DNA from: Psychrobacillus vulpis
GTDB taxonomy: Bacteria; Bacillota; Bacilli; Bacillales_A; Planococcaceae
NCBI RefSeq assembly: GCF_006861825.1
Contig: NZ_VDGI01000006.1
Span: 62,001 to 126,000 of the forward strand
DNA length: 64,000 bases
Direction of reading: 5' to 3'
Shown here piece by piece: positions 27,571 to 36,676 of the stretch. The notes under the pieces were generated by a model. The model saw nothing but the letters and a program-made list of their open reading frames with translations. It was not told the origin of the DNA and made no database searches. A program made the translations under genes and the position numbers. Every line of letters starts with the position of its first letter. The stretch's first letter is position 1.

Positions 27571-27657
27571 GTTGCTTAGAAAATTATAATCTGGATTGTG
27601 GATAACTTTCTAAAGTCGATTTCTTACAATTTATCTTACAAATATTTTCATGAAATG

Positions 27658-27708
27658 TTGACAAAGTCCACTAATTTCACTAGAGTATTAGTGGATAAAG
27701 TCCACTAA
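27658..27708 (+). promoter_or_regulatory. Promoter and probable MarR operator
   Basis: TTGACA at 27658-27663, a 17-base spacer and TAGAGT. Across the spacer and -10 lies the inverted repeat TCCACTAAT (27667-27675) / ATTAGTGGA (27687-27695), with a third half-site TCCACTAA at 27701. A MarR dimer there would block RNA polymerase, so the operon is likely autorepressed. Confidence 0.65.
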
Positions 27709-27720
27709 AAGGAGGCAGAA

Positions 27721-28158
27721 ATGAATATAAGTAATGACATGATTGCAGATATACGGCAATTCAATAGATTTTATACGAATATACTTGGTGTATTAGATAA
27801 GCATATATTGGATACTGGATATTCTTTCACTGAGGCACGGGTAATTTTAGAAATCGGTTTGATGGAGCAGTGTATAGCAAACAATTTAGTTGATAAACTG
27901 GAAATTGATCGTAGCTACATGAGTAGGATAATTAACAAGCTAAGTAAAGATGGGCTGGTTATGAAGGAAAACTCGATCTTGGATAACAGAACTAGTCTGA
28001 TACGGTTGACTCCTAAAGGAATTACTTTCTTCAACCAGATTAATGAAAAATCTGATAAACAAATAGTGAGATTATTCGAAGGATTATCACAGAAAGAAAT
28101 AAAAGAGATCCATGCTTCTATGCTGTTCATTCAGAAGAAACTGGATAGTTTGGAGTGA
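27721..28158 (+). CDS. MarR family transcriptional regulator
   Basis: 145 residues, ATG 27721 behind AAAAGGAGG. Winged helix-turn-helix with LEIDRSYMSRIINKLSKDGLV as recognition helix and ILDNRTSLIRLTPKG as the wing, the standard MarR order. It is six bases upstream of a threonine-aldolase-like gene, so the two form an operon. The dyad in the promoter is its likely binding site. The inducing ligand is unknown, but may relate to the amino acid handled by the second gene. Confidence 0.85.
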   Translation: MNISNDMIADIRQFNRFYTNILGVLDKHILDTGYSFTEARVILEIGLMEQCIANNLVDKLEIDRSYMSRIINKLSKDGLVMKENSILDNRTSLIRLTPKGITFFNQINEKSDKQIVRLFEGLSQKEIKEIHASMLFIQKKLDSLE

Positions 28159-28164
28159 ATATAG

Positions 28165-29232
28165 ATGATACGATTTGAAAATGATTATACAGAAGGTGCA
28201 CATAAGCGAATTCTGAAACGATTAATAGAAACAAATGAAGAACAAACACCCGGATATGGGGTAGATGAATACTGTGAAAAAGCGAAAGCTTACATCCAAA
28301 GAGAGTGTGATGCTTCGAATGCAGATATACACTTTTTAGTAGGAGGAACACAAACGAATACAACTATAATAGCTTCAATTTTGCGCCCGCATCAAGGGGC
28401 AGTTGCTGCAATTACTGGTCATATCGCAATACATGAAACTGGAGCAATTGAAGCCACTGGTCATAAAGTACTTACTTTGCCGAGTGATGATGGAAAAATT
28501 CAAGCAAAACAGGTGAAAGAATTATATGACGCTCATTGGAATGATGTTACTCATGAGCATATGGTACAGCCAGGCTTGGTTTATATTTCTAATCCTACAG
28601 AAAATGGAACGACTTATAGTAAAGCCGAATTGGAAGCATTAAGTGAAGTATGTCGAGAATGTCGTTTGCCATTGGTATTGGATGGCGCTAGATTAGGGTA
28701 TGGTTTGGCTTCAATAGACAGCGATTTAACCTTGGCAGATATTGCACGGCTATGTGATGTATTCTATATAGGTGGAACGAAAATTGGTGCAATGTTTGGT
28801 GAAGCAGTAGTCATTATAAATGATGCCTTGAAAAAGGATTTCCGATATATGATTAAGCAAAAAGGAGGTTTACTTGCTAAAGGGAGACTATTGGGTATTC
28901 AATTTGAAACCTTATTTGTAGATGGCTTATACTATGAAATTTCTAAACATGCTGTGGAAATGGCAATGATGATTCGAGAAGCATTTGTTGAAAATGGATT
29001 TTCATTACGATATGATTCTACATCAAATCAGCAGTTTCCGATTTTGACAAATGATGTAATTTTGGAACTAGGCAAAAAGTATTCATTTTCCTTCTGGGAA
29101 AAAGTCGATGCTACACACAGTTCAGTGAGATTTTGTACGAGTTGGGCTACGAAAAAAGAACATGTTGAGATGCTAGTAGAGGATATTAAGGCAACTAAAA
29201 GAGAAAAAAATGGCAACGATAGAGTTATTTAA
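28165..29232 (+). CDS. Low-specificity L-threonine aldolase (PLP beta-eliminating lyase family)
   Basis: 355 residues, complete. It has the fold-type I PLP pattern of threonine aldolases: FVLGGTQTN-like FLVGGTQTNTT near the start, LVLDGARLGYGL with the cofactor-binding Asp, and the Schiff-base lysine in YIGGTKIGAMFGE. Family enzymes split threonine or allo-threonine into glycine and acetaldehyde and accept other beta-hydroxy amino acids. It is cotranscribed with the MarR regulator, which suggests substrate-induced expression. The protein ends in a short basic tail (KATKREKNGND). Confidence 0.85.
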   Translation: MIRFENDYTEGAHKRILKRLIETNEEQTPGYGVDEYCEKAKAYIQRECDASNADIHFLVGGTQTNTTIIASILRPHQGAVAAITGHIAIHETGAIEATGHKVLTLPSDDGKIQAKQVKELYDAHWNDVTHEHMVQPGLVYISNPTENGTTYSKAELEALSEVCRECRLPLVLDGARLGYGLASIDSDLTLADIARLCDVFYIGGTKIGAMFGEAVVIINDALKKDFRYMIKQKGGLLAKGRLLGIQFETLFVDGLYYEISKHAVEMAMMIREAFVENGFSLRYDSTSNQQFPILTNDVILELGKKYSFSFWEKVDATHSSVRFCTSWATKKEHVEMLVEDIKATKREKNGNDRVI

Positions 29233-29343
29233 AAATAAAGTACGGCAGATATTGTTTCGATACAATAACGGTTCTACAAAAAAGATTAAAATTCAACTAT
29301 TGGAATAAGTTTAACTATCTTTTTTTTAATTGAATATGTTAAG

Positions 29344-29383
29344 AGCATGTTTTGACCAATCTTTTTTCAAAACATGCTTTTTC
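29344..29383 (+). terminator. Terminator-like hairpin
   Basis: AGCATGTTTTG / CAAAACATGCT 11-base perfect stem, 13-base loop, then TTTTTCT. It is 110 bases past the threonine-aldolase stop and is its likely terminator. Confidence 0.8.
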
Positions 29384-29589
29384 TATTTGTTTATATATTT
29401 GACTAATTGTCTTTATCCTGTTTTTTTAGAGTGGCACTTGCACATTTGTTCAAAGATAAGAAAGTATAAAAACTTGGTATGTCATGACACAGTACTCATC
29501 GCTGAATGTCTACAATTATCACTATAAAATGCAGAAGAAAGTACTCCGTAAAATCATTACATTCTTAATAAACTAGATGGATGGAGTGA

Positions 29590-29676
29590 AAAGCGGCGAC
29601 TCCTGCGGGATAAGCGTTTGTCGAAGACCCCACAGCGTAGCGAGGAGGCTGAGGCAACGCCCGCGGAAAGCGTCCG
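29590..29676 (+). repeat. Dispersed GC-rich element, second subtype
   Basis: Runs from AAAGCGGCGACTCCTGCGGG through a GACCCCACAGCGTAGCGAGG core to CGCCCGCGGAAAGCG, the same arrangement as at 5208 (reverse) and 61795. The ends can pair (CTCCTGCGGG-type with CCCGCGGA-type) into an imperfect hairpin. Confidence 0.85.
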
Positions 29677-29849
29677 ATTGTAACGGAATCCTTTGACAAA
29701 AGACCATGTGGAATCTTTTGACCAAGTTTTTCTCTTTTTAGAAATAGAGTAAAAGAAGTAGTCATGCTATCTTTGTTTCGTTCACGATTCAAATGATCGT
29801 CATTCTACTTATAAACAGCAGCAATTATGAATAGACCAATATTAGTTGA

Positions 29850-30036
29850 TGGGAGCGAAGACGGCGGCTTCTGCGGGAATAGCAGATGTTTTCTGCGCCG
29901 AAAGCGAAGTGGCAGGTGCATGAGCAGAAGGCCCCGCAGGAAAGACACTGGCCGAACTTTATTTGGCCAGTGTCTTTGCAGTGACGAGGAGACTGAAGCC
30001 ATGCCCGCGAAAAGCGTCCGCTGTAACGGGAATCCA
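29850..30036 (+). repeat. Dispersed GC-rich element carrying an inserted hairpin
   Basis: Same outer arms as the element at 29590 (GGCTTCTGCGGGAATAGC to ATGCCCGCGAAAAGCGTCCG). The centre is extended and contains a perfect 13-base inverted repeat, AAAGACACTGGCC (29941-29953) / GGCCAGTGTCTTT (29965-29977). Confidence 0.8.
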
Positions 30037-30272
30037 CGGTTACTCTTCTTAAAAGGATCGGGCGTTTTTTTGCCCGGTTTTTCTTATTGCTTTTAAAATC
30101 ACAAAATATGGATTTGTAAATAATTTTCTGTAAGCGTATTTATGCCTGGAATTCAGCACAAAAACGCTTTTTTTTCTTGTGGGGTAAATATTGATGTAGT
30201 GATCACAATAGTGTATGATGCATAGTATGATATATAGTGTACATTACACAGTATAAAGAGGTGAGAAAAAGT

Positions 30273-30620
30273 ATGAGTAAATTACTAAGTTCTTTAACGA
30301 TAGAACTAAGACGGGGGACTTTAACTTTAGCTGTATTAAGTCAGCTGCGAACTCCTCAATACGGTTATTCCCTTGTCCAATTATTAGAAAAATCGAATGT
30401 TGCAATAGACCAAAGTACACTATATCCACTGCTTCGTCGTTTAGAAAAACAAGAATTGGTCGTCAGTAGCTGGGACACATCTGAGAGTAGGCCACGCAAG
30501 TACTATGTATTAAGCGAATATGGAATAGAAATCTTCGAAAAGCTGAAAGAAGAGTGGGAGCAGACGACAAGAGAGCTATATACTTTATTGAAAGGAGAGG
30601 AAGAGAATGCATCTAATTGA
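30273..30620 (+). CDS. PadR family transcriptional regulator
   Basis: 115 residues, ATG 30273 behind AGAGGTGAG. The core ELRRGTLTLAVLSQLRTPQYGYSLVQLL and STLYPLLRRLEKQELV is the PadR winged helix, and SRPRKYYVLSEYG is the wing. It overlaps by 14 bases a gene for a HAAS-domain membrane protein, the standard partner of this PadR type. The upstream region around 30205-30250 is rich in overlapping TGTA/TACA-like repeats (for example GTGTACATTACAC) that could be its operator. The signal it senses is unknown. Confidence 0.85.
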   Translation: MSKLLSSLTIELRRGTLTLAVLSQLRTPQYGYSLVQLLEKSNVAIDQSTLYPLLRRLEKQELVVSSWDTSESRPRKYYVLSEYGIEIFEKLKEEWEQTTRELYTLLKGEEENASN

Positions 30621-31605
30621 TGTTTACATTCAGGAAGTAACCCGTAGACTTCCTGAAAAGAATAGGCAGGATATTGCACTTGAGCTACGTTCAACAATTG
30701 AGGATATGCTACCTGAAAACTATACAGAGGTAGAAGTGAAGGAAGCTCTTGGAAAGATGGGAAGTCCAGTTTCGCTTGCTAGTGGTTATTTAGATCGGCC
30801 AATGCATTTAATAGGTCCACGCTACTTTGATGTATATGTAACTTTATTGAAAATGATTGTACCGATTGCAGCTACAATCGCCTTCATTATATTAATTGCA
30901 GAAAACATGTTCTCTTATAATGGGGAAGAAGCTTTGATAAATATAATTCTCACAATTGTTGGGAAAGGTATATGGGAAATTTTAAGCATATCTATTCATA
31001 CTTTCTTTTGGATAACTTTAGTTTTTGCGATAATAGAACGGACAGATACGTCGAAAGAAAAGTTACCTTTAACAACTAGTTTAAAAGAGTGGACTCCAGA
31101 TGATTTGAATAATATTCCGTATATTTTGAAGGGAAAAGAAATCTCTAAGTCATCGATTTTTGGAAGTCTGTTAGGGATTGCAATCTTTACAGCGATTTAT
31201 TTTAATGCGGTTCAATTGATTGGTGTGTATGAAAAAATACAAGGAAAATTACAATTTGTTACACCTACCTTTAATCAGGAAGTGTTACATGCCTATTGGT
31301 TAATTGTCTTAATTGCAATTGGAGTAGAAGTCGCTTTAGTATGCTATAAATTTGTCATCGGTCAATGGACTAGAAAAGTAGCAATAATGAATACGTTACG
31401 ACATGTCGTATCTTCCACTGTGTTTATTTTAATATTCAGTAATACCAATCTCATTAATCCAGATTTCATATCATATTTAGAGAGGTTGTTTAATACTTCT
31501 ATTGAGATAAAAAGTTCAATTATTTTAGGAGTTATATTTTTGTGGATAGTCTCTGTAGTTATAGATGTAATACAAGGTTTTCGAAAAGCAAATATTAGTA
31601 AATAA
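30607..31605 (+). CDS. HAAS-domain integral membrane protein, PadR partner
   Basis: 332 residues. An N-terminal helical domain (VYIQEVTRRLPEKNRQDIALEL, VKEALGKMGSPVSLASGYL, residues ~5-65) matches the HAAS signalling domain common in genes following PadR regulators. Six or so membrane spans follow (~80-330). Translation is coupled to the PadR gene by overlap. It may signal to, or be controlled by, that regulator; no transport or enzyme motif is visible. Confidence 0.75.
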   Translation: MHLIDVYIQEVTRRLPEKNRQDIALELRSTIEDMLPENYTEVEVKEALGKMGSPVSLASGYLDRPMHLIGPRYFDVYVTLLKMIVPIAATIAFIILIAENMFSYNGEEALINIILTIVGKGIWEILSISIHTFFWITLVFAIIERTDTSKEKLPLTTSLKEWTPDDLNNIPYILKGKEISKSSIFGSLLGIAIFTAIYFNAVQLIGVYEKIQGKLQFVTPTFNQEVLHAYWLIVLIAIGVEVALVCYKFVIGQWTRKVAIMNTLRHVVSSTVFILIFSNTNLINPDFISYLERLFNTSIEIKSSIILGVIFLWIVSVVIDVIQGFRKANISK

Positions 31606-31607
31606 GA

Positions 31608-31895
31608 AGAGATGCTTAGTCAGCTCTTCTTTCAGACTGTTGACAAACGCTTTCATTCTTCGTTGCTCCTGCGCAAAGCTCGTCGCAGAAAGTACATGTG
31701 CTTGCACATCGTTGTAAGCTCATGAACTTAAGTTCTATTCGCTTCCGCCTCGGTGCTCCTGCGGTTACTCGTCGCAAAGGGACTTTGCTGGCGCGCCTCG
31801 ACTGACAAGCGTTTTCAAGACAGCCTGAAGTGAGACCTTCGAAATCGTATGTTGTTTTGCACCTTGTAAGAGAGATGCTTAGTCAGCTCTTCTTT
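31608..31895. repeat. GC-rich block (31633-31870) flanked by 25-bp direct repeats
   Basis: AGAGATGCTTAGTCAGCTCT plus TCTTT appears at 31608-31632 and again, identical, at 31871-31895. The block between contains two TGCTCCTGCG...CTCGTCGCA words of the family seen at 4358, and its outer parts pair (TTGACAAACGCTTTC near the left end, GACAAGCGTTTTCAAGACAG near the right). The second direct repeat is followed by TTTTTTT and is now the functional-looking terminator. Confidence 0.8.
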
Positions 31896-31939
31896 TTTTA
31901 TTTGTATTATTACAAAATTATTAAAAAAGTAAGTGAAAA

Positions 31940-31965
31940 GTTATTTTGTATCCATAAGGGGGTAT
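31940..31965 (+). promoter_or_regulatory. Probable sigma-B promoter of the YflT-domain gene
   Basis: GTTATT, 14 bases, GGGTAT. It agrees well with the sigma-B pattern (GTTTAA, 12-15 bases, GGGTAT) and lies 35 bases ahead of ATG 32001 in front of a general-stress gene. Confidence 0.65.
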
Positions 31966-32000
31966 GAAAAGAACAAGCCAAAATAATAGGAGGATACACA

Positions 32001-32780
32001 ATGAATATCGAATCAAATCGACGAATCGAAGTAGCTCGTTCAGAAGAAGAGATGTATGAAAAATTGGAACTCCTGCAGGCACAAGGATACGAAGAAAGAG
32101 ATATCCACTTGATATCAACAGAAAATGCTCATTTATATTCATTAAATCGTCATTCCGATGTTTCCACACATGAAGCAGGTACGTTTGTGGATAAGTTTAA
32201 GTCATGGTTTACTGGTGAAAATGCCATATCGGAGAGTTTAAGGAAATTGGATTTGGATACCCACGAAACTGAACTCATTTCGAATGGGATAGTAAACGGG
32301 AGCATAGTTCTATTTACAGACGTTGTAACTCATGCGGATGATGTTAGTTATGGGACAACCCAATATGAATCTGAATATACGGACACAGTAGGAACAGATG
32401 TCGTTCAGTCAAGATTTAAAGCAACGGAAGAACCGGTAAATGACTTTTCTAAAAAAGAGAGATTCACCCCACGTACAGATAAATTTGTGAATGAAACAAG
32501 TAAGCGTTTCGATGAACCGATAGATCGATTTACACGTGCTGAGTCATTTGCAACGGATCCATACTTAGCAAAAAGTGAAAAGCATAACGGACACACAATG
32601 GAAGAAGAAAAAATGATTCGAGAGCGTCGCCCTACCAATATGGAGGTTGTACAAAACGATAATCAGCGCTCTCCAACATTGGAAGATGAGAAAGAAGGGG
32701 TGACGTTAGAACAATATGAGGAAAGACTAGAAAGAGAGAAAAGGCGAGAACAAGTACCCCCGATGAATAGGCTACACTGA
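32001..32780 (+). CDS. General stress protein with YflT domain and long charged tail
   Basis: 259 residues, ATG 32001 behind AGGAGG. Residues ~1-105 (RRIEVARSEEEMYEKLELLQAQGY, then DIHLIS) form the YflT/GSP17M domain. The remaining ~150 residues are highly charged, low-complexity and probably disordered (DRFTRAESFATDPYLAKSEK, EEYEERLEREKRREQ-type end). A second, minimal YflT protein is encoded at 60509. The sigma-B promoter supports a general stress role; molecular function unknown. Confidence 0.75.
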   Translation: MNIESNRRIEVARSEEEMYEKLELLQAQGYEERDIHLISTENAHLYSLNRHSDVSTHEAGTFVDKFKSWFTGENAISESLRKLDLDTHETELISNGIVNGSIVLFTDVVTHADDVSYGTTQYESEYTDTVGTDVVQSRFKATEEPVNDFSKKERFTPRTDKFVNETSKRFDEPIDRFTRAESFATDPYLAKSEKHNGHTMEEEKMIRERRPTNMEVVQNDNQRSPTLEDEKEGVTLEQYEERLEREKRREQVPPMNRLH

Positions 32781-32798
32781 ACGAAGTGAACTGCCCTG

Positions 32799-32832
32799 CC
32801 CCTTGTAGAATTTATAATCTACAAGGGGTTTT
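32799..32832 (+). terminator. Terminator of the YflT-domain gene
   Basis: CCCCTTGTAGA / TCTACAAGGGG 11-base stem, eight-base loop, then TTTT. Confidence 0.9.
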
Positions 32833-32891
32833 AAGTGTTCCAATGAATATGAGATAATCTATATCGATACATTCGAAATGGAGGAACAAAA

Positions 32892-33803
32892 ATGGACTTT
32901 GTAGCAATAGATTTTGAGACCGCGAATAGTTCACGGTCTAGTGTATGCTCCATCGGAATTGTACAAGTAAAGGATGGGGCAATAAAAGATGAAATACATA
33001 CTTTTATAAATCCTTTAAGTGAATTTCATTATTACAATACTAAAATTCATGGAATCTCAGAAGAGATGGTTGTAAGTGCACCTACATTTGAAGAGTTTTG
33101 GCCTGACTTCAAAGGTTTCATCGAAAATCAAACAATCATCGCACATAATGCTAGTTTTGATATTAGTGTTCTACGTTCATCCCTAAACAATTTTCATGAA
33201 TCTTATCCCGATTTTCAATATGGATGTTCCTATTTAATCGCCAAAAAGGTTTGGCCAAATTTATTCAATCATAAGCTATCAACTGTAGCGAATTATTTAG
33301 GGATTAGTTTAAAGCATCATGACGCTTTGGAAGATGCTCGTGCTTCTGCTTTAATAACGGTAGAGGCGTTGAGAAAAACACGAACGAATTCGATCCAAGA
33401 ATTATTAAACTTACAAAAAATAAAAATAGGTATCCCTACAGCTATTAACAAACAACTAAACCGTACGAAAAAAACTAATGAAGATACTTTAATGCAATCA
33501 CTTGTCTCAGAAATACCAAGACTAAACAAAAAGCATCCATTTTACCGATCTACTATCGTTTTTACAGGGAGAATGGTCTCAATGACAAGAACACAAGCTG
33601 CACAATTAGCAGTTAATTGCGGTGCAATATGTAGCGGTAATGTTGATAGTAATACGAATTTTTTAGTCGTTGGAGATAATGATTTAGTGAAATATGTACA
33701 AGGTATTAAAAGTACGAAAATGAAAAAAGTTGAAGCAATGATTAGTAAAGGAATGCCGATTGAAATTGTAGGAGAACAAGATTTTTTGAGATTAGTTCGT
33801 TAA
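32892..33803 (+). CDS. DEDDh 3'-5' exonuclease with C-terminal BRCT domain
   Basis: 303 residues. The exonuclease part (~1-165) has all motifs of the DnaQ-like DEDDh group: AIDFETANSS, HNASFDISVL and HDALEDARAS. The BRCT part (~215-300) begins with IVFTGRMVSMTRTQAAQL and includes NTNFLVVGDND, as in the ligase/RFC1 type. Such proteins are found in many Bacillales as accessory proofreading or repair exonucleases. A linker of ~50 residues joins the domains. Single gene between two terminators. Confidence 0.88.
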   Translation: MDFVAIDFETANSSRSSVCSIGIVQVKDGAIKDEIHTFINPLSEFHYYNTKIHGISEEMVVSAPTFEEFWPDFKGFIENQTIIAHNASFDISVLRSSLNNFHESYPDFQYGCSYLIAKKVWPNLFNHKLSTVANYLGISLKHHDALEDARASALITVEALRKTRTNSIQELLNLQKIKIGIPTAINKQLNRTKKTNEDTLMQSLVSEIPRLNKKHPFYRSTIVFTGRMVSMTRTQAAQLAVNCGAICSGNVDSNTNFLVVGDNDLVKYVQGIKSTKMKKVEAMISKGMPIEIVGEQDFLRLVR

Positions 33804-33884
33804 AACGACAAGAGATTCAAAGACTCTTTAAACCTTTTATATAAATTTAGTTGAAAAACACTTTGCCACATGTGGGGGAACATC

Positions 33885-35570
33885 ATGAGAATAAAAACAA
33901 GGCTGATTTTGGTTACATCCATTTTATTATTATCTATTATGGTTGTAGGGGGAATTGCTACATGGTCTTTATCAGACGTTATTACTAAAAATAATCATCT
34001 AACCAAACTGATGGAAATGCAAACGATCTCCAAACAAATTCAATATAGACTAGCAGGTCTTTCTAATGACGAAAGAGCGTTATTGCTAACAGGTGATCAA
34101 ACCTATGCAAAGCAAATGGAAGAAAAGTCCGATGATATTAAAGAACAATTCAACAATTTAAGTAAATTATCTAGTAAAGCTTCCGATCAAAACATAATTG
34201 ATGACATAGAAAAAAACTATGAGCAATTTTGGGCTCAAAGTCAATTAGTTATTCAGAATAGTACAATTGATCCTACGAAGTCAGAAGAAATCCATTTTGG
34301 TGAAGAACGTAGAATACGTAAAGAAATTCTAGATCCATCATTTGAGAGTTTCATAGACCAATTAAATCAAGCAACAGATGAAGCTCAGAAAAATATGGAG
34401 TCACACTCAAAGCTAAGTAAAATAGTTTTAATAGCGATATCTGGTGCTGCAATCTTTACTGGAATTACTCTTGGAGGAGTGCTCCTTAAAGCTATTTTAG
34501 TTCCTTTAGGTCATTTAAAAAATCAAATGAATGAAATTGCAAATGGAGATGGGGATTTAACTCAAACAATTCATATAAGAAATAAGGATGAGTTAGGGGA
34601 AGTTGCGAGTTCCTTCAATCAATTCCTCTCCTCTTTGAGAGTAATGATTACGCAAATTAGTAAATCCTCAAGCCAAGCGACGGGAGCTTCAGAAGAATTT
34701 TCTGCTAGTGCTGACCAATCAAAAATTTCTTCCCATCAAATAGCAGAGAATATCCAAAATGTTTCTGAAAGTATGGATGATCAGTCGCAAATATTAAAAG
34801 ATAGTTCCTATGCTGTTGAGCAGTCTCTAGAAAGATTACAAAGTATGACACTGCAAACAACAGAAGTATCTAAAGAAACAAGTGAAGTTAGTTTGCAAGC
34901 CAGTAATGGAGAAGAATCCGTAAGGAAAATAGTTAGTTCTATGCAAGTAATTTATGAATCCGTGTCCAAAGCAGATAATAATATAAACTCATTAGCGGAA
35001 GATGCAGTAAAAATTGGAGAAATTACAACTATTATTAATGAGATTGCAGATCAAACAAATCTTCTTGCATTAAACGCAGCAATTGAAGCAGCAAGAGCAG
35101 GAGAGCATGGAAAAGGGTTTGCAATAGTAGCTGACGAAGTACGTAAATTAGCAGAACAATCGAGCCATTCAGCTAACCAAATTAGAGGACTTATCACTGG
35201 TATTCAAGGGACAACAAATGAAACGGTTCAAACCATTGAAACAGTTAAAATAAATGTGGATAGTGGAATAGATTTAACTACAGCGACAGCTATTCAATTT
35301 AGAGAGATTATCCGTTCTATTTCGAATGTCTCTAGTAAAATACAAGAAATTGCTTTAGCAACGGGGCAACTAACGGGAGATTTCCAAGTGGTTGCAAAAA
35401 AATATGAAGAAGTTAATCTTCTGTTTAAAGATAGTTCTGAAAGCACACATGAAATTGCAGCTGCTACAGAGGAGCAGTTAGCTACTATGGATGAAATTCA
35501 ATCTGCCGCACAATCATTGACAACTATTTCCGACTCCCTTAACGAGATGGTACATAGGTTTAAAATTTAA
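33885..35570 (+). CDS. Methyl-accepting chemotaxis protein, four-helix-bundle sensor
   Basis: 561 residues. ATG 33885 is chosen behind TGTGGGGGAA; an earlier GTG-like start overlaps that site. First span ~8-28, helical extracytoplasmic sensor ~30-185 (4HB_MCP type, [20 protein letters not shown]-like), second span ~188-210, HAMP ~212-265, then the signalling domain with [20 protein letters not shown] at the hairpin tip. Ligand unknown. It is smaller than the Cache-type receptor at 17621, so the two are not recent duplicates. Confidence 0.9.
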   Translation: MRIKTRLILVTSILLLSIMVVGGIATWSLSDVITKNNHLTKLMEMQTISKQIQYRLAGLSNDERALLLTGDQTYAKQMEEKSDDIKEQFNNLSKLSSKASDQNIIDDIEKNYEQFWAQSQLVIQNSTIDPTKSEEIHFGEERRIRKEILDPSFESFIDQLNQATDEAQKNMESHSKLSKIVLIAISGAAIFTGITLGGVLLKAILVPLGHLKNQMNEIANGDGDLTQTIHIRNKDELGEVASSFNQFLSSLRVMITQISKSSSQATGASEEFSASADQSKISSHQIAENIQNVSESMDDQSQILKDSSYAVEQSLERLQSMTLQTTEVSKETSEVSLQASNGEESVRKIVSSMQVIYESVSKADNNINSLAEDAVKIGEITTIINEIADQTNLLALNAAIEAARAGEHGKGFAIVADEVRKLAEQSSHSANQIRGLITGIQGTTNETVQTIETVKINVDSGIDLTTATAIQFREIIRSISNVSSKIQEIALATGQLTGDFQVVAKKYEEVNLLFKDSSESTHEIAAATEEQLATMDEIQSAAQSLTTISDSLNEMVHRFKI

Positions 35571-35582
35571 TATGAGAATAAA

Positions 35583-35620
35583 GACTTCCCGTTCATTTTC
35601 TAAATGGACGGGAAGTTTTT
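35583..35620 (+). terminator. Terminator of the second chemoreceptor gene
   Basis: ACTTCCCGTTCATTT / AAATGGACGGGAAGT stem with one wobble and TTTTTT. Confidence 0.85.
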
Positions 35621-35910
35621 TCGATATATAGGAAATTATGAAATTTCGACTTGTGGGTAAGTTTCTATAAGTACTTTTACGTCCAGACTCCTGCTCGAAC
35701 CTCGTCGCAATTAGACATTGTCGCAGCAAACGGGGCCTGCATCTTTCTTTCCTGTTTTGGAAGTTATCACATCTCAATTCTATTGATAACTTTATACAAG
35801 TAAATCTACTTCTAGACTTCAGTTCTAGCCACTCGTTGTTAGAAACATAATATGATTCTAGAGCAAATCCTCCTCATTTTTTCTAATGGGGGAGTCCCAT
35901 GTAATAATTC
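35621..35910. repeat. Intergenic region with a decayed repeat element
   Basis: 35681-35750 contains CTCCTGCTCGAACCTCGTCGCA and TTGTCGCAGCAAACGGGGCC, resembling the repeats at 4358 and 31660 but degraded. The rest is AT-rich, with TCCTCC/GGGGGAG near 35866-35893 forming a hairpin (TCCTCCTCATTTTTTC...GGGGGA) downstream of the collagen-like gene. Confidence 0.55.
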
Positions 35911-36606
<696 letters not shown>

Positions 36607-36676
36607 CTAGCAACTGGTGAATTAGACGTTAGTCAGTGGTGCTGAAACTTATACAGGGCAAAAATAACAGCCCATA

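Larger units (their letters stand above)
29233..30272. other. 1-kb repeat-rich intergenic region
   Basis: No credible gene. It holds a hairpin at 29344-29383, two GC-rich dispersed elements (29590-29676 and 29850-30036), a CGGGC/GCCCG hairpin with a T run near 30056-30082 and the promoter region of the PadR gene. Confidence 0.75.
31606..32000. other. Intergenic region: duplicated terminator flanking a repeat block
   Basis: The HAAS gene terminator arm AAGAAGAG...CTCTTCTTT occurs right after the stop. A 25-base copy of it recurs 263 bases further on, with a GC-rich block between, and then comes the sigma-B promoter of the YflT gene. Confidence 0.75.

Noticed and set aside
29827-30096. Open frames crossing the repeat element
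   Set aside because: They translate GC-rich repeat sequence (arginine- and glycine-rich, no domain) and lack a ribosome site. Similar frames appear in every element copy.
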